Part shown: in pieces, positions 32,317 through 42,294 of the stretch
Layout of the letters: each line of letters starts with the position of its first letter
How positions within the stretch are numbered: the stretch's first letter is position 1
The notes under the pieces: model-generated
Told to the model about the DNA's origin: nothing
Databases searched by the model: none
What the model saw: the letters and a program-made list of their open reading frames with translations, nothing else
Translations under genes and position numbers: made by a program
Origin: an uncultured Oscillospiraceae bacterium
GTDB lineage: Bacteria; Bacillota; Clostridia; Oscillospirales; Oscillospiraceae
Direction: 5' to 3'
NCBI GenBank assembly: GCA_944387115.1
Contig: CALXDR010000001.1
Span: 1-64,000, forward strand
Length of the DNA: 64,000 bases

Positions 32317-33276
32317 ATGCAAATACATCCCAAGGTCTTTGACGCCCACTGCGACACCATATTTCGGTGCTGGGACACGGGGGAGCCGCTGTTTCAAAAC
32401 CAGGGTGCGTGGGATGTTGTGCGTGTCCGGCAGTCCTTTTGCGGCTGTGCCCAGGTATTCGCCCTGTGGTGTGCAAGGGGACACACAAAAGGGCTGGCGC
32501 TGGAGTCGGTCTATCAGCAGATGCTCTGCCTGTTTCAGCGGCAGATGGAGGCGTACCGCCCGTACATCACCCTTTGCAAAGGGGGGCGGGAGGTGGAGCA
32601 GGCCATTGCGGAAGGGCGGATTGCGGCGCTGCTGTCGGTAGAGGGGGCGGAGCTGCTGGACTGCGACCCCAATCGATTGCAGCAGGCGGCGGCAGACGGG
32701 GTGCGCATCATTACCCTGACGTGGAACCACGCCAACGCCCTGTCCGGCTCCAGCCGGGAGCAGTCCCATCGGGGGCTGAGCGGCCAGGGCCTGGCGTTTT
32801 TACAGCGCATGGGGGAGCTGGGCATCCTCGCTGACGTGTCCCACTTGTCCGAGGCGGGGTTCTGGGATGTGATGGCCCACAGCCGCCTGCCGGTGCTGGC
32901 CACCCACTCCAATGTAAAATCTGTCTGGAATCACGCAAGGAACTTGACGGATAGACAAATTACTGCCATAATAGAACACCAGGGGATTGTGGGCCTCAAC
33001 TTCTACCGGGAGTTTGTGGGCCTGGAGCGCAATCAGGAATCGGTGCGCAGGCACTTGGACCGCATCCTTGCGCTGGGCGGCGCAAAGCACGTGGCCCTTG
33101 GCGGGGATTGGGACGGCTGCGACCTCATTCCCGACACCCCGGATATCACTGGATTGACCAAATTTTACGAGTACTTGCTGAAAAGCCGCTATGACGAGCA
33201 GGTCATACGGGATTTCTTTTTCTGCAACTTAATGAGAGTGGTGAGCAACATTGAATTATGTGAGTACAAGAGATAA
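32317..33276 (+). CDS. Membrane dipeptidase family (M19) peptidase
   Basis: 319 residues. M19 zinc dipeptidases hydrolyse dipeptides. The N-terminal metal motif FDAHCDTIFR (HxD) and SVEGAELL (bridging Glu, about residue 110) are present, as are LADVSHLSEAGFWDV (His) and PVLATHSNVKSV (His). The C-terminal GGDWDGCD supplies the last Asp. No signal peptide, so it is probably cytosolic despite the family name. ATG 32317 has GAGGAGGGGG upstream. It overlaps thrC by 26 nt. Confidence 0.9.
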   Translation: MQIHPKVFDAHCDTIFRCWDTGEPLFQNQGAWDVVRVRQSFCGCAQVFALWCARGHTKGLALESVYQQMLCLFQRQMEAYRPYITLCKGGREVEQAIAEGRIAALLSVEGAELLDCDPNRLQQAAADGVRIITLTWNHANALSGSSREQSHRGLSGQGLAFLQRMGELGILADVSHLSEAGFWDVMAHSRLPVLATHSNVKSVWNHARNLTDRQITAIIEHQGIVGLNFYREFVGLERNQESVRRHLDRILALGGAKHVALGGDWDGCDLIPDTPDITGLTKFYEYLLKSRYDEQVIRDFFFCNLMRVVSNIELCEYKR

Positions 33277-34735
33277 GAAGCTGCGCCTGTCCTCGTCCCA
33301 GGCCATTGCCAGGGGATTGGCGCCGGATGGCGGTCTGATGACCCCTGAGCTGCTCCCCCGGTTCCCCGGCCGGGCGCTGGAGACGATGAAGGAGATGTCC
33401 TATCAGCAGCGGGTGGTTTACATTCTGGGCCGCTTCCTGGATGAGTTTTCTGCCAATGAGCTGTCCACCTATACCACGGCGGCCTATACGGGGAAATTCT
33501 CCGATCCCGCCATTGCCCCGGTGCGCCGTCTGGACGAGCGCACCCACTGCCTGGAGCTGTGGCACGGCCCCACCTGCGCCTTTAAGGATATGGCGCTGCA
33601 GATGCTGCCCCATCTGCTGGCCGCCTCCCTGGTCAAAAATGACGAGGATAAGACCGTGTGCATCCTGGTGGCCACCTCCGGGGATACAGGAAAGGCTGCC
33701 CTGGAGGGCTTTAAGGACGTCAACCGCACCAAAATTGCGGTGTTCTATCCCAAGGATGGGGTATCGGAAATTCAGGAGCTGCAGATGGTCACCCAGGCCG
33801 GGGGCAATGTGGGGGTATATGCCGTAGACGGCAACTTCGACGACGCCCAGAACGGCGTCAAGCGGCTGTTTGCCGACCAGCGCCTGGCCGAGCAGCTGGC
33901 CGAGCGGGGCTATTTCCTCTCCTCTGCCAACTCCATCAACTGGGGACGGGTTCTGCCCCAGATTGTATACTATGTGTCCGCCTACTGCGACCTGATGCGG
34001 GAGGGCACCATCACCAACGGCGAGCAGATCAACGTGTGCGTGCCCACCGGAAACTTCGGAGACATTTTGGCAGGGTACTATGCCAAGATGATGGGTGTGC
34101 CCATCAAGACCCTGATCTGTGCCTCCAACCAGAACAACGTGCTCACCGACTTCATCAACACCGGTGTGTACGACAAAAACCGCACCTTCTACCACACCCT
34201 GTCCCCCTCTATGGACATTCTCATCTCCAGCAACCTGGAGCGGCTGATTTTTGAGCTGTCCGACCGCAACGATGTGCTGGTGCGCGACTATATGCAGCAG
34301 CTGGCTGACCATGGGCGCTATCAGGTGAACGCCGCCATCCAGAGCCGGCTCAAGGAGAGCTTTGCCGCCGGATTCTGCGATGACGAGCAGACCAAGCAGA
34401 CCATCGCCAAGGTGTGGAAAGAGCGGGAGTATCTCATTGACCCCCACACTGCCGTGGCATTCCATGTGCTGGAGGAATACCGGGAGCGCACCGGTGACGA
34501 TACCCTCACCCTGGTGGTGTCCACCGCCAGCCCCTTCAAGTTCTGCGACTGCGTTCTGGATGCGCTGGGCGTGGAGGAGCACCAGCCCGGCACCGACATT
34601 CTCGATCAGCTTGCCCAGCTCACCGGAGTGGAAATTCCCACGCCGCTGGCCAACCTGCGGGGGAAGAACCGCCGCTTCCAGGACGCTGTGGACCAAGGGC
34701 ACATGGAGGATGCTGTGCTGCAAATCCTGAAGTAA
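33251..34735 (+). CDS. thrC: Threonine synthase
   Basis: 494 residues, the longer fungal/Gram-negative-type form. ThrC makes threonine from O-phosphohomoserine with PLP. The N-terminus NYVSTRDKKLRLSSSQAIAR and GLAPDGGLMTPE are typical. The PLP Lys is in TCAFKDMALQMLP (about 113), and the phosphate-binding loops are VATSGDTGKAALEG and CVPTGNFGDILAGYYAKMMG. The start is TTG 33251, since homologues begin with this M-x-Y-x-STR. It lies within the end of the dipeptidase gene with only a weak site, so coupling is likely. GTG 33260 is the alternative. Confidence 0.94.
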   Translation: MNYVSTRDKKLRLSSSQAIARGLAPDGGLMTPELLPRFPGRALETMKEMSYQQRVVYILGRFLDEFSANELSTYTTAAYTGKFSDPAIAPVRRLDERTHCLELWHGPTCAFKDMALQMLPHLLAASLVKNDEDKTVCILVATSGDTGKAALEGFKDVNRTKIAVFYPKDGVSEIQELQMVTQAGGNVGVYAVDGNFDDAQNGVKRLFADQRLAEQLAERGYFLSSANSINWGRVLPQIVYYVSAYCDLMREGTITNGEQINVCVPTGNFGDILAGYYAKMMGVPIKTLICASNQNNVLTDFINTGVYDKNRTFYHTLSPSMDILISSNLERLIFELSDRNDVLVRDYMQQLADHGRYQVNAAIQSRLKESFAAGFCDDEQTKQTIAKVWKEREYLIDPHTAVAFHVLEEYRERTGDDTLTLVVSTASPFKFCDCVLDALGVEEHQPGTDILDQLAQLTGVEIPTPLANLRGKNRRFQDAVDQGHMEDAVLQILK

Positions 34736-34750
34736 AGCCGGGGTGATTAG

Positions 34751-35443
34751 ATGGCCCTGTACGCCATTGGAGATACCCACCTCTCCCTGAGCTCCAACAA
34801 ATCCATGGAGGTGTTCGGCGGAGGCTGGGAGGGATATGTGGACAAGCTGAGGGAGGGCTTTGCCCAGGTGCGCCCCGAAGATACAGTGGTGCTGTGCGGC
34901 GACCTCTCCTGGGGGATGAGTCTGAAGGAGGCCCTGCGGGATTTGGCCTTCCTCGACCACGAGCTGCCCGGCGAGAAATGGATTATGAAGGGGAACCACG
35001 ACTACTGGTGGGAAACCGCTGCGAAAATGAATGCCTTTTTCCAGGCCAATGGGCTCACCCACCTGCACATCCTGCACAACAACTTTGCGCCCTATGGAGA
35101 GCGGGTGGCCCTGTGCGGCACCCGGGGATGGTTCTATGAGGAAAAGGGGAGTCCCCACTCGGAAAAGATGTACAAACGGGAGCTGATTCGCCTTGAGGCA
35201 TCTTTGAAGGCGGCGGGGGAGCGGGAGCGCTATTGCTTCTTGCACTATCCCCCCCTCTACCAGGGATACCGGTGTCCCGAAATTCTGGAGCTTCTGGAGC
35301 GCTACCAGGTAAAAGCCTGCTATTACGGCCACCTTCACGGCCCCAGCCACCGCCTGGCCATCTGCGGCAATCAGGGCGGGGTGGAGTACCGACTGGTGTC
35401 GGCAGACTTCCTGGGATTCCGTCCGAAAAAAATTTTAGAGTAA
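34751..35443 (+). CDS. Metallophosphoesterase
   Basis: 230 residues. A calcineurin-like fold with all metal motifs: GDTHLS (about 7-12), GDLSWG (about 53), GNHDYWW (about 81) and GHLHG (about 195). Its substrate cannot be read from sequence. Related clostridial proteins are annotated only as phosphohydrolases. It follows thrC closely (15 bp) and is the last gene before the trigger-factor promoter. Confidence 0.88.
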   Translation: MALYAIGDTHLSLSSNKSMEVFGGGWEGYVDKLREGFAQVRPEDTVVLCGDLSWGMSLKEALRDLAFLDHELPGEKWIMKGNHDYWWETAAKMNAFFQANGLTHLHILHNNFAPYGERVALCGTRGWFYEEKGSPHSEKMYKRELIRLEASLKAAGERERYCFLHYPPLYQGYRCPEILELLERYQVKACYYGHLHGPSHRLAICGNQGGVEYRLVSADFLGFRPKKILE

Positions 35444-35457
35444 ATTGAAAAAAACAG

Positions 35458-35486
35458 TGGAAATCTGAGTCGTCATCTGGTAGAAT
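35458..35486 (+). promoter_or_regulatory. Sigma-A-like promoter for tig
   Basis: TGGAAA 35458-35463, 17 bp spacer, TAGAAT 35481-35486. Predicted start is near 35493, about 68 nt before tig. The flank at 35440-35457 is A-rich, as in UP elements. Confidence 0.6.
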
Positions 35487-35560
35487 GATTTAGATTTATC
35501 AGAAAGAAGGCCCTGTACACCCATAGGAAGGTTGGGGCCCAAGTTGGAGGAACGTAAACC

Positions 35561-36835
35561 ATGAACATCAAAAGCACCGAAAAGAAAGAAAACAGCGCCA
35601 TTGAGCTCATCATCGAAGTGAGCGCCGCCGAGTTCAACGCCGCCATCGAGAAGGTCTACAACCGCCAGAAGAAGAATATCATGCTCCCTGGCTTCCGCAA
35701 GGGCAAGGCACCCCGGAAGATGGTTGAGAAGATGTACGGCGCCCAGGTGTTTTATGAAGATGCCATTGAGGAGTCCTACCCCGCCGCCTACGAGGCTGCG
35801 CTGAAGGAAGCTGGCATCGAGCCTGTGGCCTATCCCCAGCTGGAGATCCAGGAGGTGGGCGAGAACGGGTACACCTTCAAGGCTCTGGTCACCGTCAAGC
35901 CCGAGACCAGCATCAAGGACTACCTGGGCCTGGAGGTTTCCAAGCCTGAGGTGAACATCACCGACGAGGACATCCAGGGCGAGCTGAAGCCCTACATCGA
36001 CCGTGCCTCCCGCCTGGTGAGCGTGGAGCGTCCCGCTCAGAACGGCGACGTGGCTGTGATTGACTTCGAGGGCTTCCGTGACGGCGTGCCCTTCGATGGC
36101 GGCAAGGGCGAGGGGTACAGCCTGGAGCTGGGCTCCAACACCTTCGTGCCCGGCTTCGAGGACCAGGTGGTGGGTATGTCCGCCGGGGAGGAGAAGGATC
36201 TGGACATCACCTTCCCCGAGAACTACACCCCCGAGCTGGCCGGTGCTGCTGTGGTCTTCAAGGTGAAGGTCAACGAAGTGAAGGAGCGTCAGCTGCCCAC
36301 TGTGGATGACGAGTTTGCCAAGGACGTGTCCGAGTTTGACACCCTGGAGGCCTTCAAGCAGGATCTGGCTGAGAAGCTCAAGACCCGCCGTGAGAAGCAG
36401 GCTGAGAACGACTTCGAGAACGCCGTCATCGACGCGCTGCTGGAGAAGCTGGAGTGCGAGGTTCCCGAGGCCATGGTGGACTACCGTGCCGACAAGATGA
36501 TGGACGACTACGCCATGCGTCTGCAGAGCCAGGGCATTCCCTTCGACGACTACCTGAAGATGACCGGCATGAGCCGTGACCTGCTCCGTGCCCAGGCCAA
36601 GACCTCTGCTGAGCGCTCTGTGCGCACCGGTCTGGCCCTGGACGCCGTGGCAGCCGCTGAGAACATCCAAATCAGCGATGAGGATGTGGAGGCCGAGATT
36701 GCCCGCCTGGCCAAGGAGTACAACCTGAGCGAGGAGCAGGTGCGCAGCACCATCAGCGTTGAGGACATGAAGAAGGACCTGGCCAACCAAAAGGCTCTGG
36801 AGCTGGTAAAGAACGCAGTTAAGGCCGGCGAGTAA
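35561..36835 (+). CDS. tig: Trigger factor (ribosome-associated chaperone and prolyl isomerase)
   Basis: 424 residues. The N-terminal ribosome-binding domain carries the signature GFRKGKAPRKMVEKMYG (about 45-61; usual GFRxGKxP). The FKBP-type PPIase domain (about 160-245) has GDVAVIDFEGFRDG and GFEDQVVGMSAGEEKDL. A long helical chaperone domain follows. GGAGG precedes ATG 35561. Codon use is that of a highly expressed gene. It leads into clpP, clpX and lon, so folding and proteolysis genes are clustered. Confidence 0.97.
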   Translation: MNIKSTEKKENSAIELIIEVSAAEFNAAIEKVYNRQKKNIMLPGFRKGKAPRKMVEKMYGAQVFYEDAIEESYPAAYEAALKEAGIEPVAYPQLEIQEVGENGYTFKALVTVKPETSIKDYLGLEVSKPEVNITDEDIQGELKPYIDRASRLVSVERPAQNGDVAVIDFEGFRDGVPFDGGKGEGYSLELGSNTFVPGFEDQVVGMSAGEEKDLDITFPENYTPELAGAAVVFKVKVNEVKERQLPTVDDEFAKDVSEFDTLEAFKQDLAEKLKTRREKQAENDFENAVIDALLEKLECEVPEAMVDYRADKMMDDYAMRLQSQGIPFDDYLKMTGMSRDLLRAQAKTSAERSVRTGLALDAVAAAENIQISDEDVEAEIARLAKEYNLSEEQVRSTISVEDMKKDLANQKALELVKNAVKAGE

Positions 36836-36850
36836 GGAAATCCCTGAGAG

Positions 36851-36913
36851 AGCGGGGGAATAAAAGAGATATGTCCCTGGACATACTTGGATGGCATGAC
36901 TTCAATTCCCGCT
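36851..36913 (+). other. Imperfect hairpin in the clpP leader
   Basis: AGCGGGGGAAT (36851-36861) can pair with ATTCCCGCT (36905-36913), with two extra G. An inner dyad TATGTCC-CT-GGACATA lies within. It is directly followed by the clpP Shine-Dalgarno AAAAGGAGAG. It may be a leader structure or a processing site. Confidence 0.35.
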
Positions 36914-36930
36914 GAAAAGGAGAGTTTTTC

Positions 36931-37512
36931 ATGAGCTTAGTACCTTATGTAGTAGAGCAGACCAGCCGCGGTGAGCGGTCTTACGATATCTTTTCCCGTC
37001 TGCTCAACGATCGTATCATTTTCCTGGGCGAAGAGGTGAACGCCACGACTTCCGCACTGGTGGTCGCACAGCTGCTCTACCTGGAAGCCCAGGACCCGGA
37101 TAAGGATATTCAGTTCTATATCAACAGCCCTGGCGGCTCCGTTACGGACGGCATGGCGATTTACGATACGATGCAGTACATCAAGTGCGATGTGTCCACC
37201 ATCTGCGTGGGTATGGCTGCGTCCATGGGCGCATTCCTGCTGTCTGCCGGTACCAAGGGCAAGCGTCTGGCGCTGCCCAATGCCGAGATTATGATTCACC
37301 AGCCCTCTGCTGGCACCCAGGGTCAGATTACGGACATGGCCATTCACCTCAAACGGCTGGAAGTCATCAAGAAGCGGATGAACCAGATTCTGGCCGACAA
37401 CTGCGGCCGCAGCGTGGAGGAGGTCACCGCAGATTGCGAGCGGGACAACTTCATGACGGCAGATGAGGCGCTGGCCTATGGCCTCATCGACAAGGTCATT
37501 CGCAACCGTTAA
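36931..37512 (+). CDS. clpP: ATP-dependent Clp protease proteolytic subunit
   Basis: 193 residues. ClpP forms the 14-mer serine protease chamber used by ClpX. The triad is Ser in [11 protein letters not shown] (about 97), His in MIHQPSAG (about 122) and Asp in [13 protein letters not shown] (about 171). The N-terminus [20 protein letters not shown] is typical. AAAAGGAGAG precedes ATG 36931. A hairpin separates it from clpX. Confidence 0.98.
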   Translation: MSLVPYVVEQTSRGERSYDIFSRLLNDRIIFLGEEVNATTSALVVAQLLYLEAQDPDKDIQFYINSPGGSVTDGMAIYDTMQYIKCDVSTICVGMAASMGAFLLSAGTKGKRLALPNAEIMIHQPSAGTQGQITDMAIHLKRLEVIKKRMNQILADNCGRSVEEVTADCERDNFMTADEALAYGLIDKVIRNR

Positions 37513-37521
37513 TGGGACAAG

Positions 37522-37550
37522 AAGAGCGGAGGCGTTGTCTCCGCTCTTTC
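37522..37550 (+). terminator. Hairpin between clpP and clpX
   Basis: AAGAGCGGAG (37522-37531) pairs with CTCCGCTCTT (37539-37548) and a short T-run follows. It may be a partial terminator setting the clpP to clpX ratio, since no separate clpX promoter was seen. Confidence 0.6.
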
Positions 37551-37577
37551 CCACATTTCAGGAAAGGAAGTTGGTGT

Positions 37578-38912
37578 ATGGCTCGAGATGAGCGTCGGTC
37601 CGTCCGCTGTTCTTTTTGCGGAAGACATCAGGACCAGGCGGAGTGTATTATTGCTGGGCCAGGCGTAGGCATCTGTGACCAGTGTGTCATGGATTGTGTG
37701 CGGATTCTCAAGGATTCCAGCGGAATGGAGCTGATGGATACCTCCAACCGCAGCCTGGAGCCGGGAGTCCCCGAGGTGATTCCCACCCCCCAGGAAATCT
37801 GCGCCGTTCTGGATGAGTATATTATTGGTCAGGAATCGGCTAAAATCGCCCTGTCTGTGGCGGTTTACAACCACTATAAACGTATTTATTTCGGCGGCGG
37901 CGACAACGTGGAGCTGCAGAAGAGCAACATTCTGATGATCGGCCCCACGGGCTGCGGCAAGACCCTGTTCGCCCAGACCCTGGCCCGGGTGCTCAAGGTG
38001 CCCTTTGCCATCGCCGATGCGACCACCCTTACCGAGGCCGGCTATGTGGGCGACGATGTGGAGAACATCCTGCTGCGCCTGGTGCAGGCTGCCGATTATG
38101 ACATCGAGCTTGCGCAGCGGGGCATCATCTATGTGGATGAGATTGACAAAATCGCCCGCAAGAGCGAAAATGTATCCATCACCCGGGATGTATCCGGCGA
38201 GGGGGTGCAGCAGGCACTGCTGAAGATTCTGGAGGGCACCGTGGCCAATGTCCCGCCCCAGGGCGGCCGGAAGCATCCTCACCAGGAGTTCCTGCAAATC
38301 GACACCAAAAACATTCTCTTCATCTGCGGCGGAGCCTTTGACGGCCTGGAGAAAATCATTGAGCAGCGCATGGACCAAAAGACCATCGGCTTTGGCGCCC
38401 AGGTGCGGACGGCGGAGGAGCGCAGCAAGGAGGACATCTTCAAGGCTGTGCAGCCCCACGATTTGCTGAAGTTCGGGATTATTCCCGAGCTGGTGGGGCG
38501 TCTGCCTGTGATTACCACCCTGAAGGCTTTGGACCGGGAGCAGCTGGTGAAGATTCTGGTGGAGCCCAAAAACGCCCTTGTAAAGCAATACAAGAAGCTG
38601 ATGGAGTATGACAACGTGGAGCTGGAGCTGACTCAGGAGGCCTTGGAGGCTGCGGCGGATAAGGCTGTTGAGCGCAAGATTGGCGCCCGTGGCCTGCGCG
38701 CTGTGTTGGAGGAAGTGATGACGCCCATCATGTTTGAGGTTCCCTCTGACCCCACGATTTCCAAGGTGACGGTGACTCCCCAGGCGATCCGAGGCGAAGA
38801 GAGCCCCGTTCTCGAGCGACAGGAAGGGCGCACTGCCCGCCCCCGTCTGGGTGCGGCGACCATTGGCGCACTGGTCCATGGGAATGGAAACGACGAGGAC
38901 GAAGAGTCCTGA
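37578..38912 (+). CDS. clpX: ATP-dependent Clp protease ATP-binding subunit ClpX
   Basis: 444 residues. ClpX unfolds substrates and feeds ClpP. An N-terminal C4 zinc domain ([13 protein letters not shown] to [10 protein letters not shown], about 10-47) precedes the AAA+ core with Walker [15 protein letters not shown] (about 122), Walker [17 protein letters not shown] (about 185) and the ClpP-docking IGF loop in [10 protein letters not shown] (about 270). ATG 37578 has GGAAAGGAAG upstream. The longer in-frame extension to 37512 runs through the hairpin. Confidence 0.97.
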   Translation: MARDERRSVRCSFCGRHQDQAECIIAGPGVGICDQCVMDCVRILKDSSGMELMDTSNRSLEPGVPEVIPTPQEICAVLDEYIIGQESAKIALSVAVYNHYKRIYFGGGDNVELQKSNILMIGPTGCGKTLFAQTLARVLKVPFAIADATTLTEAGYVGDDVENILLRLVQAADYDIELAQRGIIYVDEIDKIARKSENVSITRDVSGEGVQQALLKILEGTVANVPPQGGRKHPHQEFLQIDTKNILFICGGAFDGLEKIIEQRMDQKTIGFGAQVRTAEERSKEDIFKAVQPHDLLKFGIIPELVGRLPVITTLKALDREQLVKILVEPKNALVKQYKKLMEYDNVELELTQEALEAAADKAVERKIGARGLRAVLEEVMTPIMFEVPSDPTISKVTVTPQAIRGEESPVLERQEGRTARPRLGAATIGALVHGNGNDEDEES

Positions 38913-38942
38913 CAACGACTGGATCGAATAGTGGATGCGTTT

Positions 38943-38972
38943 GGGGCGGGCTGGAACAGCTCGCCCCCTTTG
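38943..38972 (+). terminator. Hairpin after clpX
   Basis: GGGGCGGGCT pairs with AGCTCGCCCC (one G-T) around GGAAC and runs into CCTTT. It is a moderate terminator before lon. Confidence 0.5.
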
Positions 38973-39004
38973 CGCTCACACAAGGTCCGAAGGAGGCGAT
39001 TGCC

Positions 39005-41419
39005 ATGAGTGAACAGGAGAACTTAGTGCAGAACACCAGGACAATGCCCTTGGTGGCTCTGCGGAATATGCTGCTCTTTCCAGGGGCTGAAATCCAATTT
39101 GATGTGGGCAGAAGCTTCTCTGTCGCTGCGCTGGAGAGTGCAATGCGAAGTGGGCGGGAGATTTTCCTGGTAGCCCAGAAGGATCTGTCTATCGAGATAC
39201 CCGAACCGGGGGATTTGTACGAGGTGGGCACCGTCGCCCGCCTGAAGCAGCTGGTACGCCTGCCGAATAAAACGCTGCGGGTCCTGGTGGAGGGGTGCAG
39301 CCGTGGCCGGCTGGTGCAGCTCATCAGGCGCAGGCACAGTATGGCCGCTGAGGTGGAGGTAATTCCCCCAAATCCTGGGCCGAGAGTCAATACCCCCGAG
39401 GTTGACGCTTATATCAACAAAATCTACACCCTGATTGGGAATTTTGTCAGGGTGGGCGAGCGTGTGTCTGTAGAGGTATACTATAAGATTTTGAGTATTT
39501 ACAGCCCCGGGTTTATGACTGACTATTCCATGCAAAATCTCCCCTTCCGCTTTGAGGAGAAGCAGAGGATGCTGGAGGAGCTCGATCCCGCCCGCCGGGT
39601 GAAGATGCTATATGAAACCCTGGTTCGAGAAGTGCAAGTCATGGAGATTGAGGACGAGCTGGAGAGCAAGACTCAGGAGCAGCTGGTGGCCAACCAGCGG
39701 GACTATGTACTGCGGGAACAGCTCCGGGTGATTCAGCGGGAACTGGGAGAAAAGGACGAAGGCCTGGAGGTTTCGGAGTACGTTGAAAAAATCCGGAAGG
39801 CACACCTCCCCGATGAGGTGCGGGAAAAGCTGCTCAAGGAGGTCAAACACCTGGAAAAGCAGCCGTTTGGCTCTGCGGAGGGAGCGGTACTGCGGGGGTA
39901 TCTGGACGTGTGTCTGGAGCTGCCCTGGGCGGTCAAGACCGACGAGCGTGTGAAGGTAAGCGCTGTTTCCAAGGCGCTGAACGAGGATCACTTCGGCCTG
40001 GAGAAGGTGAAGGAGCGCATTTTGGAGTTTGTGGCGGTCAAGCAGCTGGCCCCGGATTTGAAGGGGCAGGTGCTGTGCCTGGTAGGCCCGCCCGGCGTGG
40101 GCAAGACCTCCATTGCCAAGAGTGTGGCCCGGGCGATGAACCGAAATCTGGCTCGCATTTCTCTGGGCGGCGTACACGATGAGGCGGAAATTCGCGGACA
40201 CCGCAAAACGTACATCGGGGCAATGCCGGGGCGTATCATCTCGGGTATCCAGCAGGCGGGGAGCGCCAATCCGGTGCTTTTGCTGGACGAAATCGACAAG
40301 GTGGGCGGCGATCACCGGGGGGACCCGGCCTCTGCACTGCTGGAGGTGCTGGACGCAGAGCAGAACAGCACCTTCCGGGATCATTACTTAGAGGTGCCCT
40401 TCGACTTGTCCGATGTGATGTTTATCACCACCGCAAACACCACGCAGACCATTCCCAAGCCTCTGCTGGACCGCATGGAGGTCATTGAGCTGAGCAGCTA
40501 CACCGACGTGGAAAAGCTCCAGATTGCCAAGCGCTACCTGCTCCCCCGGGAGATGCAGCGGCACGGCCTGAGCCGCAGTCAGCTGAAGGTGAGCGACGGG
40601 GCACTGCGCCGCATCATTTCCGAGTACACAAGGGAGTCGGGCGTCCGGCGGCTGGAGCGCCTGCTGGCCTCCATATGCCGGAAGGGCGCAATGCGCCTGG
40701 TGCAAAAGGAGTGCAGTCAGGTCAGCGTTGTGGGGAAGAATTTGGAGCAGTTCCTCGGCGCGCCCCGCTACCTCCAGGACAATCGGAAGGGCAAGTCTTT
40801 GGTGGGTGTGGTCAACGGCCTTGCCTGGACCTCTGTGGGCGGTGAAATTCTAGAGGTTGAGGTCAATGTGGTGGATGGCACCGGCAAGCTCGCTTTGACA
40901 GGCAATCTGGGGGACGTGATGAAGGAATCGGCCCAAGCGGCCCTCTCCTTTATCCGCAGCCGGGCCGGACAGCTGGGCATTCCCACCGACTTCTATCAGA
41001 AGAAGGATGTACACGTACACTTCCCAGAAGGGGCGGTGCCCAAGGACGGCCCCTCTGCCGGGATTGCCATCACCACGGCTATGGTCTCCGCCCTGACGGG
41101 AATCCCTGTGCGGCAGGATGTGGCTATGACCGGCGAGGTCACGCTGCGGGGCCGTGTGCTGGCCATTGGCGGGCTGCGGGAGAAGACCATGGCGGCCTTG
41201 CGCCATGGTATAGGCACGGTGTTCATTCCTGCGGCCAACGAAAAGGATTTGGACGAGATTGACCAGACGGTGCGCCAGAATCTCACCTTTGTCCCTGTCA
41301 AGCAGGTGGAGGAGGTATTGGACCGGGCGCTGGATACCAAGGGGGGTACCGGCGGCAAGGGGTATCCCGCATCGGATGGGGAAAAGGAAACCAACCCAGC
41401 TGTAGCACTGCACCAGTGA
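39005..41419 (+). CDS. lon: ATP-dependent protease Lon
   Basis: 804 residues, LonA type. An N-terminal substrate domain (about 10-205; [17 protein letters not shown]), a helical region, the AAA+ module with Walker [16 protein letters not shown] (about 361), and the serine-lysine protease domain: Ser in [11 protein letters not shown] (about 680) and Lys in [10 protein letters not shown] (about 725). GAAGGAGG precedes ATG 39005. The last 25 residues are a non-conserved tail. engB follows after 10 bp, the usual lon-ysxC order of Firmicutes. Confidence 0.97.
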   Translation: MSEQENLVQNTRTMPLVALRNMLLFPGAEIQFDVGRSFSVAALESAMRSGREIFLVAQKDLSIEIPEPGDLYEVGTVARLKQLVRLPNKTLRVLVEGCSRGRLVQLIRRRHSMAAEVEVIPPNPGPRVNTPEVDAYINKIYTLIGNFVRVGERVSVEVYYKILSIYSPGFMTDYSMQNLPFRFEEKQRMLEELDPARRVKMLYETLVREVQVMEIEDELESKTQEQLVANQRDYVLREQLRVIQRELGEKDEGLEVSEYVEKIRKAHLPDEVREKLLKEVKHLEKQPFGSAEGAVLRGYLDVCLELPWAVKTDERVKVSAVSKALNEDHFGLEKVKERILEFVAVKQLAPDLKGQVLCLVGPPGVGKTSIAKSVARAMNRNLARISLGGVHDEAEIRGHRKTYIGAMPGRIISGIQQAGSANPVLLLDEIDKVGGDHRGDPASALLEVLDAEQNSTFRDHYLEVPFDLSDVMFITTANTTQTIPKPLLDRMEVIELSSYTDVEKLQIAKRYLLPREMQRHGLSRSQLKVSDGALRRIISEYTRESGVRRLERLLASICRKGAMRLVQKECSQVSVVGKNLEQFLGAPRYLQDNRKGKSLVGVVNGLAWTSVGGEILEVEVNVVDGTGKLALTGNLGDVMKESAQAALSFIRSRAGQLGIPTDFYQKKDVHVHFPEGAVPKDGPSAGIAITTAMVSALTGIPVRQDVAMTGEVTLRGRVLAIGGLREKTMAALRHGIGTVFIPAANEKDLDEIDQTVRQNLTFVPVKQVEEVLDRALDTKGGTGGKGYPASDGEKETNPAVALHQ

Positions 41420-41429
41420 GGAGTAAACC

Positions 41430-42023
41430 ATGAAAGTGAATTTGAACAAGGCGGAGTTTGTGCGCTCTGCCGCCAAGCCTGCGGATTTTCCCAAGGATCA
41501 GCTGCCTCAGGTTGTTTTTGCCGGGCGCTCCAATGTGGGCAAATCCTCTGTGATCAACCGTCTGCTCAACCGCAAAAATTTTGCCCGTGTGGGCTCTGCG
41601 CCGGGAAAGACCACCCACATCAACTACTTTCTCATTGACAGCCGGCTCTACCTCATTGACTTGCCCGGCTATGGGTACGCCAAGGTGTCCATGAAGGAGC
41701 GGGAGCGGTGGGGACGGCTCATTGAGGCCTGGTTTGCGGATACCCAGCTGATGACGCTGGGCATCCTGATTGTGGACGCCCGCCACAAGCCCACCGCAGA
41801 CGACCGCACCATGTCCGACTTCTTCCTCTCCGCAGGAAAGCCGTTTGTGGTGGTGGCCAATAAGCTGGACAAGCTGAAGAAGAGTGAGATTGTGGGCAAT
41901 CTCCAGCGGGTGCGGGACACCCTGGAGCTGCCCGACGAGGTGCCCGTCATCCCCTTTTCGGCGGAGAAGGGGGAGGGCAAGCAGCAGCTGCTCGACCTGA
42001 TTTTCCACCACACGGGCGCATGA
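41430..42023 (+). CDS. engB: Ribosome biogenesis GTP-binding protein EngB (YsxC)
   Basis: 197 residues. EngB is an essential GTPase in 50S assembly. G1 is FAGRSNVGKSSVINRLLNRK (about 30-49), G2 TPGKTTHINYF-like (here APGKTTHINYF), G3 DLPGYGYAKVS and G4 NKLDKLKKSE. It starts 10 bp after lon with GAGGAG. After the stop lies a 270 bp gap containing a perfect hairpin and the carD promoter. Confidence 0.96.
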   Translation: MKVNLNKAEFVRSAAKPADFPKDQLPQVVFAGRSNVGKSSVINRLLNRKNFARVGSAPGKTTHINYFLIDSRLYLIDLPGYGYAKVSMKERERWGRLIEAWFADTQLMTLGILIVDARHKPTADDRTMSDFFLSAGKPFVVVANKLDKLKKSEIVGNLQRVRDTLELPDEVPVIPFSAEKGEGKQQLLDLIFHHTGA

Positions 42024-42131
42024 GCCTGGGGCGGTGGGACAGGCAGGGGAGCTTGGCGCAGCGTTTTCCGGCAGCAAAGCCTGCTGTCCACACCAGCCGC
42101 TGGCCCATCCCCGGCTGATTTCCACGGCGCT

Positions 42132-42165
42132 GAGCGCGGATACAGTGTGTTCTGTATCCGCGCTC
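42132..42165. terminator. Perfect 14 bp hairpin after engB
   Basis: GAGCGCGGATACAG pairs with its exact complement around TGTGTT. GCTGCGTTTT follows, so the T-run is displaced. Likely the terminator of the lon-engB unit. The rest of 42024-42229 shows nothing else. Confidence 0.55.
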
Positions 42166-42229
42166 GCTGCGTTTTGGGGGATGGGGGCGTATCCCCAGGA
42201 AAAAGGGGGGAGCCACGGGAGATTTGCCC

Positions 42230-42258
42230 TTGCGCCGCCGTGGAAAAGGGCGTATAAT
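42230..42258 (+). promoter_or_regulatory. Sigma-A promoter for carD
   Basis: TTGCGC 42230-42235, 17 bp spacer, consensus TATAAT 42253-42258. Predicted start near 42265, about 30 nt before the GTG of carD. Confidence 0.72.
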
Positions 42259-42294
42259 AGCCACAGAAACCCTATATACATAGGAGGTGGTAGC

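Noticed and set aside
42034..42294. N-terminal extension of carD
   Set aside because: Contains the promoter and a hairpin. CarD homology begins at the GTG at 42295.
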